Shown: positions 42,927-52,683, counted from the stretch's first letter. The stretch is DNA of 54,162 nucleotides from Brevundimonas sp. (GCF_027487935.1 NZ_JAIYCP010000034.1:1-54162); one strand, 5' to 3'. The notes: a model not told the origin generated them from the sequence alone. Program-made: numbers and translations.

Positions 42927-43091
42927 GGTTCATCACAAAGGACACGAAGGGATCACGAAGGACACAAAGAGACCGTGCGGGTCATGACGCGGCACGCGTC
43001 AATCCTTCCAGAGTCCCTGGCTCGCTGCCCCGGACACGCCCCGGCCCCTTCGTGTCCTTGGTGACCTTCTTTGTGTCCTTCGTGTTGAACC
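42927..43091. repeat. Long inverted repeat made of two 45-bp arms (copies B and C)
   Basis: The left arm 42927-42971 starts GGTTCATCACAAAGG and the right arm 43047-43091 ends in the inverse, GTTGAACC. Both are built of repeated CACGAAGG/CACAAAG units. They flank about 75 bases without any gene. The left arm aligns gaplessly to copy A at 30221-30265. The CDF-cobW interval of 264 bases consists mainly of this element. Confidence 0.8.
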
Positions 43092-43165
43092 AGCCGCCTT
43101 CAACCATGACGGCGCCTGCGGCGCGGCAGTCGATCTCACTGGCGCCATGCGCCCCCCGCCCCTAG

Positions 43166-44272
43166 ATGAGCCCCATGACCGACAAAATCCCCGTCACCGT
43201 CCTCACCGGCTACCTCGGCGCCGGCAAGACCACCCTGCTGAACCGCATCCTCACCGAGGACCACGGCAAGCGTTATGCCGTCATCGTCAATGAGTTCGGC
43301 GAGATCGGCATCGACAATGACCTGGTCGTCGGGGCCGACGAGGACGTGTTCGAGATGAACAACGGCTGCGTCTGCTGCACGGTGCGCGGCGATCTGATCC
43401 GCATCATCGCCGGGCTGATGAAACGCCAGAAGCCCGGCACCCGCGCTTTCGACGCCATCATCGTCGAGACCACCGGCCTGGCCGACCCCGGCCCGGTGGC
43501 CCAGACCTTCTTTGTCGATGAGGACGTCAAGGCGAAGACGCAGCTCGACAGCGTCACCGCCCTGGTTGACGCCAAACACGTCATGGCCCGGCTGGACGAC
43601 TCGAAAGAGGCCCGCGAGCAGGTCGCCTTCGCCGACCGCATCATCCTCAACAAGACCGACCTCGTCAGCGAGGCCGAACTGGTCGCGGTCGAGGCGCGCC
43701 TGCGCAAGCTCAACCCGCTGGCCCCCATCACCCGCGCCGAGCGCGCCAATGTTCCGCTGGACCAGGTGCTGGGCCTCGGCGGATTCGACCTCGGCCGGAT
43801 CCTCGACATCAATCCCGAGTTCGCCAATCCGGCCCATGGCGAGCCGGGCCATGTCCATGACGAGCACTGCGGCCATGATCACCACGATCACGACCACGCG
43901 CATCATGATCATGACCATACTCACGACCATCCGCATGACGCCCCGTCTTCAGGCGCGAGGGGCCATGCGCACGAGGACGACATCAAGGGCATTTCCCTGT
44001 CGCTCGACCGGCCGATGGACGGGACCAAATTCACCGCCTGGCTCGACCGGCTGCTGGGCGAGCAGGGTCAGAACATCCTGCGCGCCAAGGGCATCATCGA
44101 CGTCAGCGGCGAGGACCGTCGGCTGGTCTTCCAGGCCGTGCACATGATCCTCGAGGGGGATCTTCAACGCGAGTGGGGTCCCAACGAGCGCCGCTGGTCC
44201 CGCGCCGTCTTCATCGGCCGCGAACTGGACGAGGCCGCCCTGAAGTCGGGCTTCGAGGCCTGCGCGGCATGA
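43166..44272 (+). CDS. COG0523/CobW-family GTPase, His-rich zinc chaperone type
   Basis: 368 aa from ATG 43166; ATG 43175 is an alternative. The P-loop [11 protein letters not shown], the zinc motif C68-V-C70-C71 (GCVCC), ETTGLADP and NKTDL are intact. A loop at about residues 229-259 has 15 His in 30 residues. The C-terminal CobW_C domain follows ([13 protein letters not shown]). This is the ZNG1/YeiR/ZigA-like group that passes zinc to client enzymes. It overlaps the next gene by ATGA. Confidence 0.92.
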   Translation: MSPMTDKIPVTVLTGYLGAGKTTLLNRILTEDHGKRYAVIVNEFGEIGIDNDLVVGADEDVFEMNNGCVCCTVRGDLIRIIAGLMKRQKPGTRAFDAIIVETTGLADPGPVAQTFFVDEDVKAKTQLDSVTALVDAKHVMARLDDSKEAREQVAFADRIILNKTDLVSEAELVAVEARLRKLNPLAPITRAERANVPLDQVLGLGGFDLGRILDINPEFANPAHGEPGHVHDEHCGHDHHDHDHAHHDHDHTHDHPHDAPSSGARGHAHEDDIKGISLSLDRPMDGTKFTAWLDRLLGEQGQNILRAKGIIDVSGEDRRLVFQAVHMILEGDLQREWGPNERRWSRAVFIGRELDEAALKSGFEACAA

Positions 44273-44715
44273 CTGGCTTTGTCGATCCGACCCGCGAGGA
44301 CATGGCCCTGTTCCGCGACCTGCCGGCGGACCGGCCGATCGCGATGATCAACCTGCTCCGTTTCCGGGAGACAGCCACCTATCCGGCCGATCATCCGGAC
44401 CATGCCGGGACCCGGACCGGGGCCGAGGCCTATGCCGCCTACGGCCGTACCGCCGCGCCGCCCTTTTCCCGGGCAGGCGGTAAACAGGTCTGGCTCGGCC
44501 GTCCGGAGATGACCCTGATCGGGCCCCGGGACGAAACCTGGGACCTGGCCTTCATCGCCTGGTACCCCTCGGGAGAGGCCTTCGGGGCCATGCTGCGCGA
44601 TCCCGAGTACCGGACGGCTGTCGTGCACCGTCAGGCCGCGGTGGCCGACTCCCGGCTGATCCGGTGCTTCCCGTCGGAGCCCGGTGCCGGTTTCGGCGAG
44701 AGCCGCCCGGCATGA
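44269..44715 (+). CDS. DUF1330-family protein
   Basis: 148 aa from ATG 44269, whose first bases are in the cobW stop (ATGA). The family pattern is [13 protein letters not shown] at the N-side and [35 protein letters not shown] at the C-side, a ferredoxin-like dimeric alpha-beta barrel. Its function is unknown. It is coupled on both sides by ATGA overlaps, inside a cobW-WD40 block. Confidence 0.82.
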   Translation: MTGFVDPTREDMALFRDLPADRPIAMINLLRFRETATYPADHPDHAGTRTGAEAYAAYGRTAAPPFSRAGGKQVWLGRPEMTLIGPRDETWDLAFIAWYPSGEAFGAMLRDPEYRTAVVHRQAAVADSRLIRCFPSEPGAGFGESRPA

Positions 44716-45680
44716 GGACCTCCTCTTTCGACGCCCAGATCACCGCCGTCGTCTTCGACGCCGAGGGCGCGATCTTCGCCCTGGGCGACGGTTCGGTCCG
44801 CTTCGAGGGCGGCGAATTCAGTGCCGCCCATGACGGCGCGATCCTGTGCGCGGTGGCCCATCCGTCCGGTGACGGCGTGGTGACCGGCGGCGACGACGGC
44901 CGTCTGATCTGGCACCGCCGCACGGACGCCGGGGTGCTGGCCACCAGCGCCAAAGGCCAGTGGATCGATGCAGTCGACGCCTCGGCCGAGAGCGGCCTGA
45001 TCGCCTTCTCCGCCGGCAAGACCCTGACCGTCCTGGATGCGAAGGACGCCGGCTTCCGGCGTGATTTCCAGCATGAGCGTACCGTCTCCGGCGTGGCCTT
45101 CGAACCCAGGGGTCGTCGGATCGCAACCTCGACCTATGGCGGGGCCGCCCTGTGGTTCGCCCGGATCGCCGAGCAGAAGCCGACCTTCCTCAAATGGGCC
45201 GGGTCGCACACCGCCGTGACCTTCTCGCCCGACGGGGCCTTTGTGGTCACCGCCATGCAGGATTCCCAGCTGCATGGCTGGCGGTTGAAGGACCAGAAGA
45301 ACATGCGGATGGGCGGCTATCCGTCCAAGGTCCGGGCCTTCAGCTTTCTGTCCAACGGCCAGTTGCTGGCGACCTCCGGGGCCCAGGGTGCCGTGCTCTG
45401 GCCCTTCGTCGGTGCCAACGGACCCATGGGGCGCGAGGCTACAGAGATCGGCTTCGACGAGGGCAGTCTGGTCGCTCTCGTTGCGTCACAGCCGAAACAG
45501 GGCGTCCTGGCCGCCGGCCTGAACGACGGCCGCGTCTGGCTGGCCGATCCGGCGGGACAGGGTCTGAATTTCCTCAAGGCCGAACGGGGTGCCCCGATCA
45601 CGGCCCTCGCCATGAGCCCCGACGCGACCCGGGTCGCCTGGGCCGACGAGGACGGGAACGCGGGGGTTTCGACCCTCTAG
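44712..45680 (+). CDS. WD40 beta-propeller protein
   Basis: 322 aa from ATG 44712, overlapping the DUF1330 stop. About seven blades are recognisable by repeated patterns such as [91 protein letters not shown] and [18 protein letters not shown]. No signal peptide is seen, so it is a cytoplasmic scaffold. A WD40 protein next to a CobW GTPase is seen in alphaproteobacteria and suggests a complex. Confidence 0.88.
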   Translation: MRTSSFDAQITAVVFDAEGAIFALGDGSVRFEGGEFSAAHDGAILCAVAHPSGDGVVTGGDDGRLIWHRRTDAGVLATSAKGQWIDAVDASAESGLIAFSAGKTLTVLDAKDAGFRRDFQHERTVSGVAFEPRGRRIATSTYGGAALWFARIAEQKPTFLKWAGSHTAVTFSPDGAFVVTAMQDSQLHGWRLKDQKNMRMGGYPSKVRAFSFLSNGQLLATSGAQGAVLWPFVGANGPMGREATEIGFDEGSLVALVASQPKQGVLAAGLNDGRVWLADPAGQGLNFLKAERGAPITALAMSPDATRVAWADEDGNAGVSTL

Positions 45681-45703
45681 CGATCGTCATTCCGGGCGGA
45701 GAG

Positions 45704-46462
45704 ATGAATCGGCCTCTTGCTCCCCACCCTCGCCCGCGCCACCATCGTCCCATGTCCGGGGTGAAGAGAACTGCGAAGAAGGGCCGCCCGTTGCTGGCGC
45801 TTTTCCTCCTGCTCGTCCTGCTGGCATCCGGCAGTGTTGTGATCCAGCGTTTCGTGGCCCCGCCGCCCACCTTTCTGATGGTCAGCCGCGCGATCGAGGG
45901 TGAGGGCCTGTCGTACCGCTGGCGGTCGCTGGACGACATCTCGCCCCGGCTGGTCCAGGCCGTCATCGCCTCCGAGGATTCAACATTCTGCGCCCACAAC
46001 GGCTTCGACATGAAGGCCATCGAACGCGCGCTGCAAGCCAATGCCCGGGCCGAAAAGCGCGGGTCCGGCCGTATCCGCGGTGGTTCAACGATCAGTCAGC
46101 AGACCGCGAAGAACGTCTTTCTCTGGCCGGGTCGCGACTGGATCCGCAAGGGGCTGGAGGCCGGCTACACCGTCGCCATCGAGACCGTCTGGGGCAAGCG
46201 GCGGATCATGGAGGTCTATCTCAATGTCGCCGAATGGGCCCCGGGCGTCTATGGTGCCGAGGCCGCCGCCCAGCACTGGTTCGGCAAGTCGGCAGACGCG
46301 CTGACCGCCCGCGAGGCCGCCCGGCTGGCCGCCATCCTGCCCTCACCGCGTCGTTACAGCGCCTCCTCGCCCGGCCCCTATGTCCGCCGCCGCACCTCGC
46401 GCATCCAGGCCGCCATGGGCACGGTGCGGGAGCAGGGTCTGGCCGCCTGCGTACTGGGCTGA
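45704..46462 (+). CDS. mtgA: Monofunctional peptidoglycan glycosyltransferase
   Basis: 252 aa from ATG 45704; ATG 45752 (236 aa) is equally plausible since neither has a good ribosome-binding site. One N-terminal TM ([18 protein letters not shown]) is followed by a GT51 domain: [16 protein letters not shown] with the catalytic Glu, [16 protein letters not shown], and [18 protein letters not shown]. It polymerises lipid II into glycan strands without a transpeptidase domain. Confidence 0.94.
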   Translation: MNRPLAPHPRPRHHRPMSGVKRTAKKGRPLLALFLLLVLLASGSVVIQRFVAPPPTFLMVSRAIEGEGLSYRWRSLDDISPRLVQAVIASEDSTFCAHNGFDMKAIERALQANARAEKRGSGRIRGGSTISQQTAKNVFLWPGRDWIRKGLEAGYTVAIETVWGKRRIMEVYLNVAEWAPGVYGAEAAAQHWFGKSADALTAREAARLAAILPSPRRYSASSPGPYVRRRTSRIQAAMGTVREQGLAACVLG

Positions 46463-46548
46463 ACGGCGACGCTTGACGCGACCGCTCCACTCCCTTCACC
46501 TGCCCGCCCAAAGGCGCGGCGGCAGACCGCGCCCCGGAGGAAATTTCC

Positions 46549-48441
46549 ATGAAACGCACCCTGATGACGGCAGCCGCCGCCTGCGCCTTCACCCTTGGGC
46601 TGGTCGGCTGTGCCAGCCTCGGCATGACCGATGAAGCGATGGACACAGCATCGGTCGATGAGGACGCCGTCGCCGCAGCGGTGCGAGCGGTGGAGGCCGC
46701 CGCCGTCCCGACAGCGGCGGACGCCATCGCCTTCGTCGCCGACGCCGAGACCCGTCTCGCCGCCCTCAGCGAGGAGGCCGCGCGCATCCAGTGGAGCCGG
46801 GCCACCAACATCACCTATGACACCATGTGGCTGGAGAGCCGGGTCAACGCCGAATACACCGAGCTGCAGGTCGAGCTGGCCAATGGCGCGGCCGGCTTCA
46901 ACGACGTCGAGGTTCCGGCCGATGTGCGGCGCAAGCTGAACCTGCTGCGGCTTGGTATCGTCCTGCCGGCCCCCAACCGCCCCGGCGCCGCAGGCGAACT
47001 GGCCGAGATCACCACCCGACTGGATTCGACCTATGCCACCGGCAAATTCGAATACCAGGGCCGTCAGATCACGCTTGAGGAAGCCTCAGCCCTGCTGGCC
47101 ACGACCCGTGATCCGGCCGAGGCGCGCGCCCTGTACGAAGGCTGGCGCACCATTTCCCCGGTCATGGCCTCCGACTACGCCCGTATGGTCGAGATCGCCA
47201 ATGAGGGTGCCTCCGAGCTGGGCTTCGCCGACACCGGGGCCATGTGGCGCTCCGGCTATGACATGGAGCCGGATGCCTTCGCCGCCGAGACCGACCGGCT
47301 GTGGGCCCAGGTCAAACCCTTCTACGAAAACCTGCACTGCTATGTGCGCGGTCGCCTGAACGACCGCTACGGCGACGCCGTCCAGCCGGACCAGGGCCCG
47401 ATCCGCGCGGACCTGCTGGGCAATATGTGGTCGCAGCAGTGGGGCAATATCTATGACGTCGTGGCCCCGGCGACGGGCGGCGGCTCCAGCTATGACCTGA
47501 CCGAGCGGCTGGTCGCCTCAGGCTATGATGCCCGCAGGATGGTCGAGACCGGCGAGGGCTTCTACGTCTCCATGGGCCTGCCGGCGCTGCCCGGCACCTT
47601 CTGGGAACGCAGCCAGATCACCCGGCCGCGCGACCGCGAAGTCGTCTGCCACGCCTCGGCCTGGGACCTCGACAACCTCGAGGACATCCGGATCAAGATG
47701 TGCACCGAGGTCAATGCCGAGGACTTCTATACGGTCCACCATGAGCTCGGGCACAACTACTACCAGCGCGCCTACAAGGATCAGCCCTTCCTGTTCAAGA
47801 ACGGGGCGAACGACGGCTTCCACGAGGCGATCGGGGACTTCGTCGGCCTGTCGGCCCTGACCCCGACCTATCTCAACCAGATCGGCCTGCTGCAGACCGT
47901 GCCGGGTGAGGCCGAGGACATCCCCTTCCTGCTCAAGATGGCGCTCGACAAGATCGCCTTCATGCCGTTCGGCCTGATGGTCGATCGCTGGCGCTGGGGG
48001 GTGTTCAACGGCGAGACCAGCCCGACCGAATACAATGACGCCTGGTCGGCCAATATGCTGCGCTACCAGGGCCTTGTCCCGCCCGGACCGCGTCCCGCGA
48101 ACGCATTCGACGCCGGTGCGAAATACCATATCCCCGGCAACACCCCGTACACCCGCTATTTCCTGGCCCACATCTACCAGTTCCAGTTCCATCGTGCGGC
48201 CTGCGAACAGGCCGGCTGGACCGGGCCGCTGCATCGCTGCTCGGTGTATGGAAATGCAGAGGTCGGCGCGCGCTTCAACGCCATGATGGAGATGGGCCAG
48301 TCCCGTCCGTGGCCCGAGGCGATGGAGGCCTTTACCGGCCAGCGCGAGAATGACGCTTCGGCGGTGGCCGACTATTTCGCACCGCTGAACGCCTGGCTGA
48401 CCGTCCAGAACCGCGGCAAGGATTGCGGCTGGGAGGCCTGA
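46549..48441 (+). CDS. M2-family peptidyl-dipeptidase (ACE homologue), lipoprotein
   Basis: 630 aa. The signal peptide ends in the lipobox LVGC, and GGAGGAAA precedes the ATG. The gluzincin site is H398-E399-x-x-H402 with E426 in HEAIGD, matching angiotensin-converting enzyme. A helix-rich fold surrounds it (SLYGNAEVG-type C-terminal segments, here CSVYGNAEVGARF). Bacterial M2 enzymes cleave C-terminal dipeptides and are chloride-sensitive to varying degrees. It is probably anchored in the outer membrane, facing the periplasm. Confidence 0.95.
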   Translation: MKRTLMTAAAACAFTLGLVGCASLGMTDEAMDTASVDEDAVAAAVRAVEAAAVPTAADAIAFVADAETRLAALSEEAARIQWSRATNITYDTMWLESRVNAEYTELQVELANGAAGFNDVEVPADVRRKLNLLRLGIVLPAPNRPGAAGELAEITTRLDSTYATGKFEYQGRQITLEEASALLATTRDPAEARALYEGWRTISPVMASDYARMVEIANEGASELGFADTGAMWRSGYDMEPDAFAAETDRLWAQVKPFYENLHCYVRGRLNDRYGDAVQPDQGPIRADLLGNMWSQQWGNIYDVVAPATGGGSSYDLTERLVASGYDARRMVETGEGFYVSMGLPALPGTFWERSQITRPRDREVVCHASAWDLDNLEDIRIKMCTEVNAEDFYTVHHELGHNYYQRAYKDQPFLFKNGANDGFHEAIGDFVGLSALTPTYLNQIGLLQTVPGEAEDIPFLLKMALDKIAFMPFGLMVDRWRWGVFNGETSPTEYNDAWSANMLRYQGLVPPGPRPANAFDAGAKYHIPGNTPYTRYFLAHIYQFQFHRAACEQAGWTGPLHRCSVYGNAEVGARFNAMMEMGQSRPWPEAMEAFTGQRENDASAVADYFAPLNAWLTVQNRGKDCGWEA

Positions 48442-48563
48442 CGCCCGCGTCGAAGCGCGATCGCATTAACCCTTGGCGTTGAGCCTTCCCTTAACCGAAC
48501 TGGTTCAGTCTTGCGCGGTCGAGTGTGTGCGCCTTGCACCCGCGATCAACGGCGGAACCGGTG

Positions 48564-50456
48564 ATGGGGCTAAAAACCTGGATGAAGGGCATGAACCGGT
48601 CCCTGTCGGCGTTCACCCGCCGCCTGGCCGAAAATTCCGGCGGCAATGTCGCCCTGATGTTCGCCATCAGCCTGCCCGTGCTGATCCTGTTGACCGTCGG
48701 CGGCGTGGACATCCATCGCGCCTCGACCGTGCGCGCCAATCTTCAGGACGCGCTGGACGCCGCCGCCCTCGCAGCCGCGCGTTCGCCCTATACGGCCAAT
48801 TCCGACCTGCAGCGCGTGGGGCTGGCGGCCCTGAAAGCCAACCTTAAAGCCTTTCCGGAGGTCACCCTCAGCGAGGACGATACCAGCTTCGTCATGAATG
48901 ACGACAATGTGGTGATCGCCACATCCAAGGTGTCCGTAAAGGCCATGGTCGCCCACATCGTCCTGCCGCCCTACGGCCGGTTCATGGACGAATACCTGCT
49001 GGTCCGCGCCGATTCCGAGGTCGACCGCTCGTCCAAGAACATCGAGGTCGGACTCGTACTCGACATCACGGGGTCCATGGGAGGACGACGCATCGCTGAC
49101 CTCAAGGCGGCGGCAACCCAGTTGGTCGACATCGTGGTTGAGGACGTCCAGACGCCGTTCTACACCCGGATGGCGATCATACCCTATTCGATGGGGGTCA
49201 ATCTCGGTGGCTATGCCGACGACGCCCGCGGGACTCCGATCGGAGCCCGGGCGATCTCGGACATGGAATGGGCGGACTCCAGCGCCAAGAACATCAGCGA
49301 CATCACCCGCGCCAGCACGGGCGTGGTCACCACCGCCTCCAGCCACGGCCTCCAGACCAATGACTTTGTCTGGATCCGGAACGTCTCCGGCATGCCGCAG
49401 GTGAACGATCGCGCCTACCGGGTCCAGAGGATCAATGACACCAGCTTTTCCCTGCAATCGTGGAACGGCACATCCTGGGAAACCTTACAGACCAGCGGTT
49501 ACGGCCGCTATAGCCGCAGGGGCGAGGTTCGAAAGTGCCGTCTTTCGGACTGCACGGTTCAGGTGAGCGCTGCGGGCCATGGGCTCGCAAACGGAGACGG
49601 GGTCTATATCACGGGGGTCAACGGCATGACCGAGGTCAACGCCCGGCCCTTTATCGTCTCCCATGTCACGGAAAACACCTATTCGATCGGCTTCAACGGC
49701 GCGGAATGGGGGACCTATACGTCCGGTGGCTCCAGCTGGTGCGGCCAGGACGGCTGCCAATGGCGGGTCTTCTACAATCCTTCGGGTGACCTGCGCGCGC
49801 TTGAAACCAGCACCTGCGTCAGCGAACGCACGGGCCGTCAGGCCTATACCGATGCCGCGCCTGACGCCTCGGCCCGGGTCGGGCGCAACTATCCGTCAAC
49901 CTCGGGCAATCCCTGCCCGTCTGCGACCATCCTGCCGCTCAGCAGCGACCGGGCGACGTTGAAGTCCCGTATCCGCGACCTGTCCGTCGTCGGCTCCACC
50001 GCGGGCCAGATCGGCATGGCCTGGGGCTGGTACGCCGTATCGCCGAACTTCAACGGCCTCTGGCCCGGCAGCCCGGCAGGTGCCTATGCCCCCGAGGATA
50101 CATTGAAGGCGGTCATCATCATGACCGACGGCGAGTTCAACACCCCCTACAATAGCGGCGTGATCGCGGTGGACGCCGGAGCGGGATCCGGCGGGAACCG
50201 TGACAAGATCAATCAGAACGCGACCAATGGTGACCCTTTCGCCCAGGGGCGGGCCCTGTGCGACAGCATGAAGGCGGCGGGCGTCATCGTCTACACGGTC
50301 GGTTTCCAGATTTCCGCGGGCGGCAACGCGGCGGCCCTGCTGGCCGATTGCGCCACCAGCCCGCAACACGCCCATCTTCCCGCCAGCGGGGCCGACCTCT
50401 CCACAGCCTTCGCCGAAATCGGGCGCGACATCACCAGGCTGAGAATCTCGAAATAG
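48564..50456 (+). CDS. Tad-type pilus protein with a VWA domain and two inserted FCCH-like repeats
   Basis: 630 aa from ATG 48564; an upstream GTG at 48525 is rejected. An N-terminal TadE/TadG-like segment (NSGGNVALMFAISLPVLILLTVGGVDIHRAS) carries one membrane helix. The VWA domain begins with D167-I-T-G-S and continues with MTDGEF near 521, about 350 residues later. Between them, about 253-313 and 330-392, are two repeats of an E1-FCCH-like beta module, each with HGL, a GM-VN element and an N-T-Y/F-S step. No tad ATPase or secretin is nearby. It is probably a surface or pilus-associated adhesin. Confidence 0.85.
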   Translation: MGLKTWMKGMNRSLSAFTRRLAENSGGNVALMFAISLPVLILLTVGGVDIHRASTVRANLQDALDAAALAAARSPYTANSDLQRVGLAALKANLKAFPEVTLSEDDTSFVMNDDNVVIATSKVSVKAMVAHIVLPPYGRFMDEYLLVRADSEVDRSSKNIEVGLVLDITGSMGGRRIADLKAAATQLVDIVVEDVQTPFYTRMAIIPYSMGVNLGGYADDARGTPIGARAISDMEWADSSAKNISDITRASTGVVTTASSHGLQTNDFVWIRNVSGMPQVNDRAYRVQRINDTSFSLQSWNGTSWETLQTSGYGRYSRRGEVRKCRLSDCTVQVSAAGHGLANGDGVYITGVNGMTEVNARPFIVSHVTENTYSIGFNGAEWGTYTSGGSSWCGQDGCQWRVFYNPSGDLRALETSTCVSERTGRQAYTDAAPDASARVGRNYPSTSGNPCPSATILPLSSDRATLKSRIRDLSVVGSTAGQIGMAWGWYAVSPNFNGLWPGSPAGAYAPEDTLKAVIIMTDGEFNTPYNSGVIAVDAGAGSGGNRDKINQNATNGDPFAQGRALCDSMKAAGVIVYTVGFQISAGGNAAALLADCATSPQHAHLPASGADLSTAFAEIGRDITRLRISK

Positions 50457-50471
50457 GTTCCGACGCGCCGG

Positions 50472-51446
50472 TCAGATCAGCCGGATTTCCCTGAGCCGCT
50501 CGGTCAGGAAATCCTCGGCCATGATCGCCTTGCCCGCATAGCGGTCGGGATTGGTTTCCGAGATCATGCCCGGCAGGGTCTCGATGACGAAGTCCGGGTT
50601 GAAATGCAGGAAGAAGGGCGTCGAATAGCGGGCGAAGCTGGCCCGCTCCGGCGTCGGATTGATCACCCGGTGGCTGGTCGACGGCAGCACATGGTTGGTC
50701 AGTCGCTGCAGCATGTCACCGATATTGACCACCAGGGCACCCGGCGGCGGGGCGATATCCAGCCACTCACCATCGGCATCCTTCAGCTGCAGCCCCGCCT
50801 CCTCGGCGCCGAGCAGCAGGGTGATGACATTGATGTCCTCATGGGCTCCGGCCCGGACACCCGAAGCGCCGGCGGGTACCGGCGGATAGTGCAGCATCCT
50901 CAGGATCGAATTGCCCATCTCGACCTTGTCCTCGAAGAAGTCGTCTCCGAGTTCCAGGTAGCGGGCTATGGCCCGCAGGATCCGTCGGCCCAGGGCGTCC
51001 ATGGCGGTGAACATGCCGTAGAGGTGGGGTCGAAAGCCCTCGATCTCGGTCGGCCAGACATTGTCGCGCATGTATTTGCGATAGGGGTGGCCCGCCGGCA
51101 GCTCGCGCCCGACGTGCCAGAACTCCTTCAGGTCGACCGTGGCCGCACCCTTGGCCGCCTCAACACCGAACGGCGTCAGCCCGCGCGCGCCGCCCGTGCC
51201 GGGCAGGTGATACTGACGCTTGGTTTCATCCGGCAGGGCGAAGAAGGCCTTGGTGTCGGCGACGGCTGCGTCGAGCACCGACTCGTCGAGACCGTGATCG
51301 GCGATCACCGCGAACCCGTAGCGTTTGAACGAGGATCCCAACCGGTCGGCGAACGCCTGGAAGTCCGAATCGTGGAGAGACATCGACACGGGTTCAATCG
51401 CCTTGCGGGCCATGGCTGCGGTCTCCGGGCTCGGGGTCGTACTCAC
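50472..51446 (-). CDS. 2-oxoglutarate/Fe(II) oxygenase, isopenicillin N synthase-like
   Basis: 324 aa from GTG 51446 with a GAGG site; ATG 51413 is an alternative. The N-terminal DIOX_N part (GSSFKRYGFAVIADHGLDESVLDAA) is followed by the jellyroll with HEDINVITLL (HxD), a later His in TSHRVINP and the RASFARYS Arg for 2-oxoglutarate. Homologues include ethylene-forming and IPNS-like enzymes; the substrate cannot be told here. It is convergent with the VWA gene. Confidence 0.88.
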   Translation of the reverse strand: MSTTPSPETAAMARKAIEPVSMSLHDSDFQAFADRLGSSFKRYGFAVIADHGLDESVLDAAVADTKAFFALPDETKRQYHLPGTGGARGLTPFGVEAAKGAATVDLKEFWHVGRELPAGHPYRKYMRDNVWPTEIEGFRPHLYGMFTAMDALGRRILRAIARYLELGDDFFEDKVEMGNSILRMLHYPPVPAGASGVRAGAHEDINVITLLLGAEEAGLQLKDADGEWLDIAPPPGALVVNIGDMLQRLTNHVLPSTSHRVINPTPERASFARYSTPFFLHFNPDFVIETLPGMISETNPDRYAGKAIMAEDFLTERLREIRLI

Positions 51447-51619
51447 TTAAGGCCTCATCATTCGGGAGCAAACGGTTCCTTACGCCCTAAGGCGCGAACC
51501 TGGCAAAGTCGGGACGGGATCACATCCGCCTCGTTCGTTCAGGTGCCATACAGGTCGGAACCTTCACCATAAGCTCGCGTTTCGCCGCCAGACCGTTTTT
51601 TCAGACAGGATTCCCCACA

Positions 51620-52294
51620 ATGCGCAGCAAGCTTCTCCTTACCGGTGCCAGCATCGCCATCCTTCTGGGCGGGGTCGCCTGCACCACCACGGATCCCTAC
51701 AGCTCGGCGCCGCGTCGCAACAACACCGGCACGGGCGTGATCGCCGGTGCCCTGGGCGGGGCCCTGCTGGGCTATCTGACCAACACCTCGAACTCCGAGG
51801 AAGGCCGCAAGAACGCCCTGATCGGTGCCGGGATCGGCGCCCTGGGCGGCGCGGCCGTTGGCCAGTACATGGACCGTCAACAGCGCGAACTGGAAGCCGA
51901 GCTCTCCGGATCAGGTGTCGGCGTGGCGCGCCAGGGCGACAACCTGGTCCTGCGCATGCCGTCCGATGTGACGTTCGCCTCCAACCAGGCTTCAATCAAT
52001 CCGCGCTTCAACACGACACTGGACGATGTGGCCGGCGTGCTGAACCGCTATGATCAATCCATCGTCGACATCGTCGGCCATGCGGATTCGGACGGTACGG
52101 ACGAGTACAATCTCGACCTGTCACGCCGTCGCGCCTCGTCAGTGGCCCAGTATCTGGTCAGCCGTAACGTCCTTGCCGACCGCGTCTATGTGGACGGCCG
52201 CGGCGAAAGCGCCCCGATCGCTTCCAATGCCACCGCCGAAGGCAAGGCGCAGAATCGCCGGGTCGAGATCCTGATCCGCCCGTTCCGCGGCTAG
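51620..52294 (+). CDS. OmpA-family lipoprotein with a glycine zipper
   Basis: 224 aa. The lipobox is GVAC. Two Gly-rich hydrophobic stretches (TGVIAGALGGALLGYL and ALIGAGIGALGGAAVGQYM) form a glycine-zipper region. The C-terminal half is a peptidoglycan-binding OmpA domain: VTFASNQASINPRF, IVDIVGHADSDGTDEYNLDLSRRRA and NRRVEILIRP. It resembles YiaD or Pal-like proteins that tether the outer membrane to the wall. A strong terminator follows. Confidence 0.92.
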   Translation: MRSKLLLTGASIAILLGGVACTTTDPYSSAPRRNNTGTGVIAGALGGALLGYLTNTSNSEEGRKNALIGAGIGALGGAAVGQYMDRQQRELEAELSGSGVGVARQGDNLVLRMPSDVTFASNQASINPRFNTTLDDVAGVLNRYDQSIVDIVGHADSDGTDEYNLDLSRRRASSVAQYLVSRNVLADRVYVDGRGESAPIASNATAEGKAQNRRVEILIRPFRG

Positions 52295-52381
52295 GCTGCG
52301 GCGCGCCCGGGCAGAGCGTCTGTTATCCGCGTGAATGACGGGATGCTTCAGCTGCCCTGGTTTACGGGTACCCGGAAATCA

Positions 52382-52411
52382 GGGCGGGGCGTCGCGGCCC
52401 CGCCCTTTTTT
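52382..52411 (+). terminator. Rho-independent terminator of the OmpA lipoprotein gene
   Basis: GGGCGGGGC (52382-52390) and GCCCCGCCC (52397-52405) form a nine-pair stem, followed by six T residues (52406-52411). It lies 88 bases after the stop. Confidence 0.93.
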
Positions 52412-52491
52412 GTTACTGGACACCGTTCCGTGACTTGCGATGCGGCGCGTCCGGTGCTGGATACGAACAGCACACGTCGCGGGGGAATCGG

Positions 52492-52683
52492 TTGCTTCGA
52501 GAACATCAGGAACTCGCCGACGGAGCGAAGCTGGCCGCTATCGCTGCCGTCTCGGCGGTACTGACCGCGATCGTCGTCATTTTTGCCGGCCGGGCCTTGC
52601 TGGCCCAGCCGCACGCCGCCGCCAGTGAACGTCCTGCGCTCACCTCTGTCGAGCTGCGTCAGGCCCTGCCGATCGAGGCATAG
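52492..52683 (+). CDS. Small single-pass membrane protein, TTG start
   Basis: 63 aa from TTG 52492, which has GGGGGAA about 5 bases ahead; a TTG at 52435 gives a longer alternative. One hydrophobic segment (KLAAIAAVSAVLTAIVVIFAGRALL) is followed by a short polar tail. No family is recognised. It overlaps the 3' end of ugd on the other strand by 25 bases, which weakens the call slightly. Confidence 0.5.
   Translation: MLREHQELADGAKLAAIAAVSAVLTAIVVIFAGRALLAQPHAAASERPALTSVELRQALPIEA

Noticed and set aside
48564..50456. A complete Tad pilus locus
   Set aside because: Only one Tad-like VWA protein is found; the neighbours are a peptidase and an oxygenase, with no CpaA-F or TadA homologue.
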